From contig NC_068577.1 in assembly GCF_025698545.1 (NCBI RefSeq), positions 7,827,501 to 7,891,500 on the forward strand: a stretch of 64,000 bases of DNA, in the 5' to 3' direction. Below the pieces are notes generated by a model. That model made no database searches, was not told the origin of the DNA, and worked only from the letters and a program-made list of their open reading frames with translations. Numbering within the stretch: the first letter of the stretch is position 1; each line of letters begins with the position of its first letter. Below are positions 22,512-33,787 of this stretch, piece by piece. This DNA is from Gossypium raimondii (Eukaryota; Streptophyta; Magnoliopsida; Malvales; Malvaceae). A program made the position numbers and the translations under genes.

Positions 22512-22800
22512 GCGGCACCAAACAAAACCCCAAAACTGTATACAATTTCAACTAGGCTCACTGAAAATGTTCTCACTTAGTTTTTTTTTTTTTTTTTTTT
22601 TTTTTGGGGGGTTAAGCTGAAAAGATTGGCTGCAGTGTATTGTAGGTGTTTGATGTGAAAAGAAAAGCAAAAAAAATAGAAAAACAAATTAATGGAAATA
22701 CAGAGAGGAGAGGGATGGATATTGGGGAGGGAGCAGAATGCTAATCATTGAGCGGCAGCAGCTGGTGGAGACAGGAGGGAGGGCACATGGGTGGTGGTTC
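22512..22800 (-). promoter_or_regulatory. 5' flank of the TCP gene with a long homopolymer
   Basis: A run of about 25 T lies at 22580-22605 (A on the gene's strand), 70-95 bp upstream of the ATG. It is followed by a purine-rich stretch near 22690-22740, which is CT-rich on the gene strand as in many plant 5' UTRs. No clear TATA box was found. Confidence 0.4.
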
Positions 22801-23877
22801 CCACTTCCTACGTCCCCTTTTGAATCACATTAAAATTACGCTTTTTTCAATTATTTCCCCCTCAACTATACCTCTAACCTCTTCCTTTCTTTTCATCTTC
22901 TCGTACCCATAGCTAAATTAACATCTACGTGGATTTAGATAGATGATAAGTTTATTTATAGTTACTATAAAAATAGCGGTAATAATAAAATTAAATAATA
23001 TAATAATATTATAATTTGAGATAAAAAGTAAATTAAATATATTTCATTTAATTATCCATTCAAACCTCCTTTTAATTTTTCAACTTCAAGTATTTTTTAA
23101 TTTTAATATATAAGTTAATGATAAATTAATTTAGTTGTTAAAATTTACTTACTTTCACTTTTTTTCAAATAGAAATAATTTTTATTTATTTTGAAAATGT
23201 TTTATTTTATAACAGTTTTACTATATTTTTAATTTAAAGTTTAGAATTGTACTAACTATTCTTTATTGTAGGTCCAACTATTTTAATACATATGTAATAA
23301 ATAAATTTTATTCTTGATATTATTGCATTGAAAATCAAACGAGACATTAGTTTTTTAATTTTCGTAATTTAATTTTGAATTTAGATTCCATATTAAGTTG
23401 TGAGGATGTGACACTCTCAAAATGCAACATCATCACTTGAAATTTTATAAAATTATATAAAATCTAAAAACACAAATTTATGAATTTACTAAGAAAATTT
23501 ATAAATATATATTTTAAAGTTCGGTGATGATATGGTATAAACTCTTACTAGCGAGATCATCACACTTAAATAATAACCAAGTTTAGTGATCAAATCAAGA
23601 ACAACAATCAAGTTTCAAGATTAAATGTTGTTTTATTCCTTTTCAATGACTAAATTATCGAGTATTAAAGTGAAAAAAAATTTGGAAAAACAAAATTGTT
23701 TATGAGATCGATGACATACTTAACCTTTAATCAAAATAACATCTTCTCATCTAAACTTCGTACGTCATGAAAACTAAACCATAAACGAACTATTTTATAT
23801 TAATATTGATGCATGTTAATATAGATGAGTTTGTGTGTATCACTTTGAATTTATTAATCTTTTAAAAAAAATTATAT
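22801..23877. other. Intergenic AT-rich region with a dispersed repeat near 23390-23760
   Basis: No gene is seen. The stretch 23390-23760 (GTGACACTCTCAAAATGCAAC, then CATCATCAC) shares its layout with 27790-28110 and 29570-29960, suggesting three old copies of one noncoding repeat family. Confidence 0.5.
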
Positions 23878-23882
23878 GTATT

Positions 23883-24410
23883 TGTTAGGATTTGGGAACC
23901 GATAGTCCAAGTGACTGATAGAATCTGGACCTCTGACCTGGATGAACCCGACCTGGAAGAAGAATGTTGGCCTGCAGGCATAGTCAGCTGAGGACCTCGC
24001 GAAAATACAAGATGTTCGAAAAGATAGCTCACGCGGGAAGCCCGAGAGGAAGTTCGCGTAAGGTTCGTAGGAATGAGGCCGCAAGAAAGGAGCTTGCGTA
24101 AACCTCGCTGGGATGAGGTCGCAAGTCATGTTTGCGAAGAGGACCCCCGCTCGTGACTGGCAGGTGCGAGATTCGTTGGGAGAGCCAATCCCAAGATTAG
24201 AAAGGACTACGTGCTCTGCAAGTAAACGTCCAATAAGCCAAAGTAGGCCCAGAGAATGTCAGCATTAGGGACAGGGAATATCAGTATACTCGACCCAAAG
24301 GTCAAGACAAAACAGTGGGCCCTATTATGAGCTGTAATAGTAATAGTAGGAATGTGTATAAATACCCCTTATATTTCCTTTAATACAACACGAGAAAATA
24401 TTACTCAACA
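23883..24410 (+). mobile_element. Solo LTR (TRIM-size or small LTR), 528 bp
   Basis: It begins TGTTAGGATTTGG and ends TTACTCAACA, with a perfect 5-bp target duplication GTATT at 23878-23882 and 24411-24415. The GC-rich body stands out from its AT-rich surroundings. A TATA box (GTGTATAAATACCCC, about 24354-24368) with T-rich sequence and an AATACAAC stretch after it fits a U3-R layout on the + strand. No gag or pol is present. Copia versus TRIM is undecided. Confidence 0.88.
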
Positions 24411-24415
24411 GTATT

Positions 24416-25567
24416 TATATTCTTAATTCTAAAATTTAATATCTATATATACACATGCAAGTATATATTAATTGCATAGGTATATAAATATGTTGATGTG
24501 CAAATATATATATTTCTAATTAGGTTAAATTTGAATGAGTTAATGAATTTGTATTTTTAAATATTGTTATAAAAATAAAATAAAAATATTAGAAAGTATT
24601 AAATAAAAATATTAAATTGTTTTATACTAAAATCTTTGTGTTTTCTGTCTTGAAAGTATTATTTTAAAAGGTTTGATTTAGTGAGATTTAATAGGGTACT
24701 ATATAAATAAATTATATTAAAATATGTGTTAAAAGATTTTAAAATTCTAAAATTATTTTATTTCGTATTTAAAATTTAATAAAATATTCACCGCTTAAAT
24801 ATCACATAAAACCAAATTTGCAAGTTTACTATATATTTAAGGGAGTAATTAATACTGAATTTATTTAAATAAAATTTGGTGGCATTCTTTAAAATTGATT
24901 TCTAAATATATGTTTTATGAATATTAAATTTGATTTGATGGTTTTAATAAAATATGCATTAAAATGGATTTATTATTATTAATGGCAACAAAACCAGTAT
25001 TTACTTATTTTAGAACTTGAAAATTATCCTAAAACTCAAATTTTTCATATATATAATTAGTTAACGAAGTTAGCATAAGTGAACTACTTTGTTAATAATA
25101 GAATTTCAATGATATAATTTGATAAGATCAAAAGTTTACAACTTAAATAAAAGTTAATGCTAAGTTTACCGCTCTTTTTGTATGTCTCATCATCCTTTCA
25201 TTTAGAGGCGAATTTAAGGGGCTGGCAGGGGCCTCAATCCCCTTAAAATATAAAATTCCTATTTAAGCTCTTAAATTAAAAAAAAATTTAAATTAGTAAA
25301 TGTAAAATTACACTTCAGCCCCTACTAAAATTATAAAAATTCGATTTAATTCTTTAAAAATTATAAAGATATAGACTATAAAAAATTAAAATTTCATTTG
25401 CCCCCCTAAAAATTTGTTCTGGCTTCACCCCTGCTTTCATTCTATTTATAATTGCAATCTTAAGGTTACTCATCAACACCTATATGTTGGAAATATGAGT
25501 AAGGATGACAATAAAGTAAGGCGAAATATATATTTTTTTGTGTGACAGAGAAAATAAAAAGAACAAA
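24416..25567. other. AT-rich intergenic DNA
   Basis: No coding region is seen. The part near 25205-25430 (GGGGCTGGCAGGGGCCTCAA, then CAGCCCCTACTAAAATTATAA, and CCCCCCTAAAAATTTG) looks like an old dispersed repeat. Nothing else can be supported. Confidence 0.5.
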
Positions 25568-26415
25568 TTACATCATGTAACCCATTTCCTTAAATGGGAA
25601 AACTTCAAAAACTTGTAAACCTTGACCATCCAAATGATCAAATTTAACTAGTCTATTAGCTTTCTGATTTTCTTCTCTAGGGATATGACAAATACTCCAA
25701 ATGATGAAATCGAGATAACCGCTGCAGAGTTCTCCTAAGCAAAGTAGAGTTAGATCCTCTTTTGAAACCCTCCTGAATGGCAGACGCCACTTCTAGACTA
25801 TTCGTCTAATCGTACATCAACATAACCTTGGTCACACAAGATGTCCCACATTTCAGCCTCGAATACTGAGTAGCTCCCTAAGAATCTATTAAAGCCAAAG
25901 ATCCAATTCCCAACTTGGTCTCGCACAATTCCTCCTGCTGAAGCAGAGTCATCCTCAAGTTTTACGGAACCGTCAGTATTCAAGTAGACTCAGTTCCCAT
26001 GTAAATTGGAACACGATGTTGAAGCTTAAAGTGATCTCGTTGGGCCCCTAGCTGTCATCATAAACTGTCTGGCCCAACTATAAGAGACCTTAATTGCATC
26101 GATATTACTCCAAGACGTCCCTAAAAAATAAAGAGATTGCGATTTTTCCACATGTGCCATATGAGGATCCCCAAAAAACATTTCTAGCCAAACTCTCCAA
26201 ATCCCAAGTCATGCTCCTTCTGCAGGTTTGAGACGATCCATTCCTATAAACTACTTGAATAAAAACTAGCAATTTTATTAGTAGGAATTAAATGATTTCA
26301 AATATCTCTTACAGCAGGACAATTCTTAATGGCATGCAACACATCCTCAGTGATGTGCCCACAAACCTCACACGCCGAACTATGACTTATACCTCTCCGA
26401 ACTCTTTCCATATTA
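25568..26415 (-). pseudogene. LINE (non-LTR retrotransposon) ORF2 C-terminal remnant: zinc-binding and RNase H region
   Basis: From right to left, a frame near 26330-26410 reads RRGISHSSACEVCGHITEDV, the C-x2-C zinc-binding region found after reverse transcriptase in plant LINE polyproteins. The frame at 25798-25983 reads NTDGSVKLEDDSASAGGIVRD and NWIFGFNRFLGSYSVFEAE, an RNase H fold with the catalytic D of NTDGS and the E of FEAE. A last frame ends HIPREENQKANRLVKFDHLD and stops at 25568-25570. Stops and frame changes separate the three parts, so it is dead. Upstream reverse transcriptase is absent. Confidence 0.75.
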
Positions 26416-29400
26416 GTTTACATGCAGCTAAACTCATCTTATTTTTTATTTAATATTTTTATATGGCTTCTTCAATCACATTATAACTTATCTTGAAAAT
26501 TTAAATAATGCTTTACAATATATTATTTTTAACAAAATTATACCAAATATTATAAAATTAAGCTATTATAAAGAAAAACGTTAAATTGAACTATATGTCA
26601 TGAATTACTAAAAAATTAACATATTATAATTAGAAAAAGTATATAAATAGGCATAAATTTAAAAGAATGAAATTTCAACAAATAAATCAAGCATGCTAAG
26701 CAGGTTTTACCTAAAATCAACTCAAAAAAAAAAAAATCAACTTGTTCACTTGGAAGAAAAAATGTGAAGAGCGAAGGGGGATTGAGATCTTAACTGATTT
26801 TGAGGGGTCCTTTTTATCATAACCATCATAATTACGTTCTATAAACAACATTTCATTATAATAGTCAAATTTTTTATATTTTATATATATAATAACAATA
26901 ACAATAAAGTATAAAATTTTTGTTATTTAGTAAATGAGTTATTATTCCATACACTGCTAGTAAAGTAAAAAACCTTTACGAGCTCGTAAATGTAGATGTT
27001 ATGGAGAGGATTGATTGTATTAAAAATATTTAGGTATTAAATGTTGGGTATGACAGTATGATTCTATTGAAGAATTGTATGGAACTTGAAGAACTGTGTA
27101 AGATTCCTTTTTTCCCTTTTCAAATAAAGACTACAGTTCACATGTTTTCTCTTAGTTATATATTAATTTTTGGCTTTATTCATAGTATGCATTGTTGAAA
27201 TTAGAAAATAAAAACATTGGGTGTTGGTTGAATGGGGCTGCGTTGCATTAAAAAGAACACATCCCTACCTACTAAAATTCTTGATTGGTAGCTGAGACAA
27301 GCTTTTATCATACAGAAAATGACTAATCCCAAACACCAACTTAGTCATATAATAATATTCAATTTTCAATTTTAATTACATGTTTTTATTTAATATAAAA
27401 TATAGTCCTAACATTTTCCAAATATATCAACAATGAATCAGAAAGTTAAAGCAGACTGAATTTTCCAAATATAAAATTAAAATATGGCATATGTATTGTT
27501 GTCATTGTAAAATAACGTGGGTTCGAGTGCGTTAAAGCGCATTATTTTTCTATTTCTGAGTTGGAAATGAATTACGGATAGTTCTAAATATTGTGTGAAG
27601 AAATACAGATATGATCAAAATCTATAATGAGATTGTACAAAAAGAAAAAAATCCAATAACTTTTTAATAATGTATTTCAAGTTAGGGGGAAAACATTTAA
27701 AAATCCAAACTAAGAAAAACAATTTTACCTTTTTTTTTATTTGGGTTAAAATGTAATGGCTTTTTAAAGTTATTTTGTGTTGAAATTGGGATTATTTTTT
27801 TCTTGACCATTTGGTCTCTAAATTTTCATTCAACTCCTTTTTTTCAAATTGATCTCTAAAATTAAATTCCGTTAATGTATGATAATGTGGTTCTTTGAGA
27901 TTATATCACACTACCTTGTTATTACTTGATTTTTTTTATTTTCATAATTTCTTTATAGTGTATTAATGTTTTTCAAGTGATAACGTGTCACAATATCAAA
28001 ATGTCACACCATCATATTTTGGCGGAATTCAAAGTAAAAAACTTGATTAAAAAAGTTGTCAAATTTCAAAATTAGGGAAAAAAATACTAAATCCAAAAAT
28101 TGAATATTGAATATTGCTTTATCTTTTACACTATTTTTTTTAGCAGTAAAGACTCCTTAGATTACCTCATAAAATTACATGGGCCTGACGTGGGCCGCAC
28201 TTAGAAAAAAACAAAGTAGTTAAACTAAAGTCAAAATTAAAAAAAAAAAAAAAGAACAACTTTTCAATTAACTATTTAAACTTTAGCTAATAAGCTCAAC
28301 ACTAATTAGTTACGTGCGTAAATGATGTCGTTTTTGACTGTTTTATACCAACAATAATCACTCATTTATTGGCTAATTTAATTAGATCAGATTAGTATGG
28401 TATTAATTACGTTGTTCTACAAGAGCGAAGTTAGAAATTTAGTATTGCGAATCAAAATAGAATTTTAGAATTGTTAGGGGTTAAAAGGTAAAAATTAAGC
28501 TTAAAAAGCTTAAGTTGAATTCTTGATAAAACAATGGGACTAAAACCGAAAATATACCATTTAATCAAGAGAGGCCAAAGCTCTTGTACCCCTACTTGTG
28601 CCGTTATGTGTGTTTGATGTGCAAAATTAAATTTTAAATATATTTATACTTACTGTATAGATAATTTATATCAAACGAGATAAAAAGAAATACTGTCATG
28701 AAAATTTAAAAGAGTTGTTTTTTTAACAAGTCGGATTCAAGTTATCCTTGTGATAGATAATTTTGTACTTTCAAATTGACTTATTTTGAATATACTCAAC
28801 ATCATATTTGATTATCATTTAACGCCTAATCTTCTGGTTAGCTTGATAAAATAATTTGATTGATATCATATTAATACTTTGAAGTTTTAATTAAAACGTA
28901 AAATCTCAACTGAAGGTGTGACATGATTAATCTTACTTTTAAATATTCATACGAAAATGTTTTCTATTTCGTTGGTGTTTGATTTACCTTGTGAAACTAA
29001 TCGGATGTGAGGTGAATCTAAAGAAACGAGTAGTGGTTTTGGCTTCCCTTAAATGACAAAATTATTTTTTAAATCCTTTTGAAAATTATGAATTTATAAA
29101 TTAGTATACTTGTAAAATTATCTTTTGACCTTTGAAAAAGTATTATTCAATTTAGGTCCATTAAAACTTTTTTTCCCCTTCACCCCTAAAACCAAACAAA
29201 TTAAAAATTTTGTAAGTATTATAGATATTCGATATTTTGTTAAACATAACTCATACTTGAGTAGGGCAGTGGTTAAAAATTTTGTTTGACATTTAGACGA
29301 TATTGATTCAAATTCTCTTATCCTCCTCTCCTCTCATACTATTCTATGATAATAATAAAAATCGAATGAGATTTTTGAAGAAAAATAAAATATTAGTATC

Positions 29401-31026
29401 CAACATATTACACAAATTATTTAGGAATCCATCAATAGTTATAATAAGAATCAATCGTTAAAATACATGATTGATATGGATAAGACTCAAACTTAATCGC
29501 ACAACATTTTAAACTTTGACCTTGTCATTTCAATATTATTATTAGAGATAAAAAAAAAAAAGTCAGTATTTGACCTTGATAAAAACTTTTAATTCGGTCC
29601 TTGAATTTTCTTTTCTTCATGTTAATTTTGAAACTTGATAATTTTTTTCCGAATTGGTCTCAGAATTTAGATTCCGTTAAGATGACGCAACACTCCGAGA
29701 TTGTGCCACACCATCACATGAACTTTTAGACTTTTATATAAATTCTAAAAAATACAATATATATTTTTTAAAAAATCAAACGATGACATGGCCACAGTCC
29801 TAGATGCTATGGATCCAATTTTAGGGAACGAATTCAGAAAAAAAACAAACAAAAAACTGCCAAGATCTAAGAATAACAATAATAATAAAAAAGAAGTTTA
29901 AGGACCCAAATAAAAAACCCATAAAAATCAGGGGCTAAATGTTGATTTAACCCTTGGTACCGTTGTTAGTATTATTAAAATGATGATAAGGAGAAAGGAG
30001 AAAGGAGCCAAAGATTTGGTGTACGTAATCATAATTGGATAACATCTATTATTAATGATTTTGAATAGAACATTCCTTAGTGATCCCATTATATTAGTTG
30101 ATCAGCATCTTCATTTTCCATTTATTTAATTCCCACTAAGCCCCCAAATATTAACCTACTTATTTGATTCATACTAATTATTATTGTACAATGTTTCAAG
30201 CCTCCAAAATTTTTTTCCTTTTATGTCTCCATTGAAATAGCTTCTTTCTTTTTTATTTTTAAAAGTTCGTCAAAATGGTTAATTCAAAGAAAATTCTTTT
30301 GTAATTATTGTTTTATTTTTATGTCAATGATAGGTCCCATTCTATTAAAATGGCTGTACTTTTGTCAGTTGAAGGGCCCCATTCTATTAAAATCTCAATT
30401 ATCTTAATATTGTCGGCTTTTTTTTATTTTTATTTTTAGAGAAAGTGAATGGCTTAAATGTATTGGGGAAAGTTTGGTTACCTATGAATTTTGACATTTA
30501 TTATTTTTAAAGGTGAATATTTTAAGTATTATCCGTGCACAAGTTTTATGCACGAATAACGATGTGATATTTACTATAAATAAATATTAATAATTTTATT
30601 TAAGTATAAATCTTAAATCTCAAATATGAAATTTAATATAAACTATAAACACCGAACTCGAACCTTAAATTTATGACTAAATATTCTCTAAAACTTAAAT
30701 TATAAACTCGGAAAATATAGCAATTACAAATAATATTTAATTAAGTTTATTAATAATTATTTATAAGTCTTTCAATGATTTTTTTCTTTGCTTGACGATA
30801 ATACATTATATTACTATTCACCTAGTATGGATGAAACTTACAACGATGGTACATTAAATATCATTAATTCTTAACATATTTGCACTTTGTATAAGAGTTA
30901 TTTAGACGACATGAAAGAACTTGGTACGGGTAAGAAAGTGGTGCAGTCAAGATAATGAGAACTTGGCAAGGGTAAGAACTTGGTTGGGATGGAACCACGT
31001 TCACATATATATTAATATTAATGGTA
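26416..31026. other. Long AT-rich intergenic region with small repeat fragments
   Basis: No coding gene is seen over 4.6 kb. Recognisable pieces are: a B-box-like GGGTTCGAGTGCG near 27520-27533 with a SINE-like tail; a repeat at 27790-28110 and another at 29570-29960 related to 23390-23760; a SINE-like piece at 29258-29345. The rest is simple A/T-rich DNA. Confidence 0.5.
29258..29345 (+). mobile_element. SINE-like fragment
   Basis: An A-box-like GGGCAGTGGTTAAAAAT and a B-box-like ATTGATTCAAATTCTC lie about 40 bp apart, the order and spacing of a tRNA-derived RNA polymerase III promoter. The ends and a terminal tail are not clear. Confidence 0.35.
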
Positions 31027-31161
31027 GGTTTGGATAGGTGGTGTGGTACAGTGTGTTTAGTTTACTTTTTGTCTCACATTACAATATCGTTATAGTATTT
31101 AATTTCACTACTATTGCTGTTTTTACACTAACTGTAGATAAGTACACCACCTATCCAAACC
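31027..31161. mobile_element. MITE with perfect 18-bp TIRs, 135 bp
   Basis: GGTTTGGATAGGTGGTGT at 31027-31044 is matched exactly, inverted, at 31144-31161. The interior is 99 bp and noncoding. The perfect arms suggest recent insertion or selection for ends. No unambiguous target duplication is visible (TAG is a weak candidate on the left). Confidence 0.75.
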
Positions 31162-33787
31162 CAACCTAAATTTTGCTAAATTCATAATATAAACCTAAGT
31201 TCTGTTCAAGTTTAATCATAATTGTAAATGACTACTTAGACTATTTAGTCTCATGAATATATATTTTTTTGTTTTTAAATTTTTTTTATTTAATATTTAG
31301 TAATTATGTACTTTTTTGCTAGTATTGTATAAATTTGATTAAATTTCTAAATATAAACAACTTTGAATATTGACAATTGAGTTTGGTCCGTATTTTAAAT
31401 AAGTTTTCTTTAATCTTATTTTTGGATCTAATATTTTATCCAAATCCTCTCAAATACCAAATGGACATTTGAACTTAGCGAATAGTCTAACCCTTAAACA
31501 AATTATTTTATAATTTTTAATGTTAATTATTGTTATAACAATTAAGTTATATAAGATATTAGGGGTGACCATGTTCACAATTTATACTACAGATGGTGCA
31601 AAGATTCTCTAAGAATGGTAATTTACATTGTAGATAATCCGAAGAGGTGATTGTTTATTTGAGCCAACAAATTATTTGATTAGAGTGTACAAATGTATGT
31701 GGTCTTCTTTTGTTTTCCTTGGAGACGATTGGGGTTTGATCCTTCATCTCATGATCATATTTTTAGAAGATGTGATATTTTTTGGGGAGTTAATATTAAT
31801 GAGATCGAGTTTGGTGGTCTTGCAACGATGCCTCATTTATAACGGTGTTTGATGCTCATACATAAGGGGCATGAAAGGTACTCAAGTGTAAATGTGTAAC
31901 AGTTATATAAATCTAAATTTAGTAAAGTTAAAGTATAAATATATACAAAAAATCAATTAAGTTTCTTTTGTTAATGATTTCCGTTTTATAGATATTAATC
32001 GTTAAAATATAAATAAAAAAATCAATAAAATAGAGACATGGGGTAGCTTTTGATTTAATTTTTCACTTTCCGAAAAAAATACAAAAAATACTCAAGGATC
32101 ATAAAATTTATAGAAATATTAAAATTAAATAAATTAAAACATTGCAAACAAAAAAAAAAATTTATAGAAAGGTTGAGTTGGGAAGTAGGAAATGAGGAAA
32201 CGGTTGGAAGTAGAAACGAAGTTTGTTCCCAACTCAGTGTCATAAGTGCACAAGTTGAAGCAAAAGTAAAGGCCCCACATGGGTGATTCTATCATTTCCA
32301 CGAGAGGAGAAATAGTTAAAGCCACAAAATCATTAATAACATGTCAAACAGCTGGACCCCATCTCTACCTGTTTTTGGAGCTATTTATGAAAATGACTAT
32401 TGCCTCCGCCACCGCCTCTTTTTTATTTGAATTTTTTGTTAAATTCCGAAAAATGATTATAAAATCATATAAATATATTATCATGAAAATTTTAAACTCA
32501 CAAGTAAAATCAGAGATCAAATACTATCAAAATATACATAACAAGTACTTTAAAGTAAGAAAAACATATGCAAAATAGTAAGCCTATATAAAAAAATCTC
32601 TAAATGTTTTTCTTGGCTCTCAAGATACTGAGCTTATGTAAATTTGTAAAGCACCAATGGAAACTTGACACATGATGACTTGTATGAACAATGGGCCATC
32701 ATCATTTGCCAGTCTGTGGGTGTTGTGTTGGGACGACCATATATTCTCAAACCTTTTTCCTTTTTATTTATCCATAATTTATTATTAGAAAGCGTTACGT
32801 GTACGTTGTAAAATGAGTGAGTTTTTTTTTTTTGTCTAATTTAAAAATTTGGGATTGTGTTTGAATAATTTATTTATTTTAAAAAAAATACAGACGTGTG
32901 TGATTATAATGGTGTTTATTTAATTAACCTTGCACTTCAGTATACTAATAAAATTCGTATCAAATTGGTATGACCATATGGTATACTGATGAAAATTTAT
33001 CAAGGAATAAATTAAGAAATGTTCAAAATTTAGATAAATTAGATTTTGTTGGTATAAAAGGTTGGACTTTCCATTTTTGGGTACACTACAGTTCACAAAT
33101 CAGAGAGATGAATTGCTTTGATTTCAATGCTAATTGGGGCTTTATTGACGGTAAAAATATGTGGTAGGTCATTCTATTATACAGACTTTTGAAGTTAACC
33201 TTCTCACTACTTATATTGTTACCAAAAATCAAACAAGGCACAAAATTGATTTGGAGACTAAATCATGCAGCAATTACTAATCCAAGTATTTGTCTCAACT
33301 TTGGAATGCAGATCTTAACTTTGTTTCTAAGTAACCCTCGTTAGGTTGGTTACATCAACTAATTCAAATAAACCTAAACAAGGTTTACCTATCAATTGAG
33401 CACATCGGGAAAGTTTTGGATGATTACCTTTTTAATGATCATACCAAATTGGTGCTGGATCAAATAAAAATTACATGTTCAGATCAATTCTGGTGATTTC
33501 TAGTTACATATTCAGATTGTTTACTGTTAAAAGTAATTCCTAATTCGGAAAAATTTAAGTTCAAATTATTGACTTTTATAATCAAATCGAATTAGATCAA
33601 AGCTCGAATGATTGAACTATTGGTTTCGGATCAGAATTGACAACAACCATATATACCAAAGGGAAAGTTAATAATATATTGGCTGCGACAATCACTTGGT
33701 AATTCCATTACTAAGAAGCATGAAAACTGAACTATCACCGAACTATTTTGGTAGCTTGAGCAACTTAGACTATGGCAGGTCTAAGAC
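31162..33787. other. Intergenic, AT-rich, no gene supported
   Basis: Short open frames exist (for example near 32279-32578 and 32970-33167) but have AT-driven composition and no recognised motif. No repeat with clear ends was found. Confidence 0.5.

Noticed and set aside
22388..22576. Possible upstream extension of the TCP protein
   Set aside because: It is in another frame; the MSNSEAA start followed directly by the TCP domain fits the family.
32055..32578. Cluster of short open frames near 32.1-32.6 kb
   Set aside because: AT-rich composition, no motifs, no splice pattern joining them.
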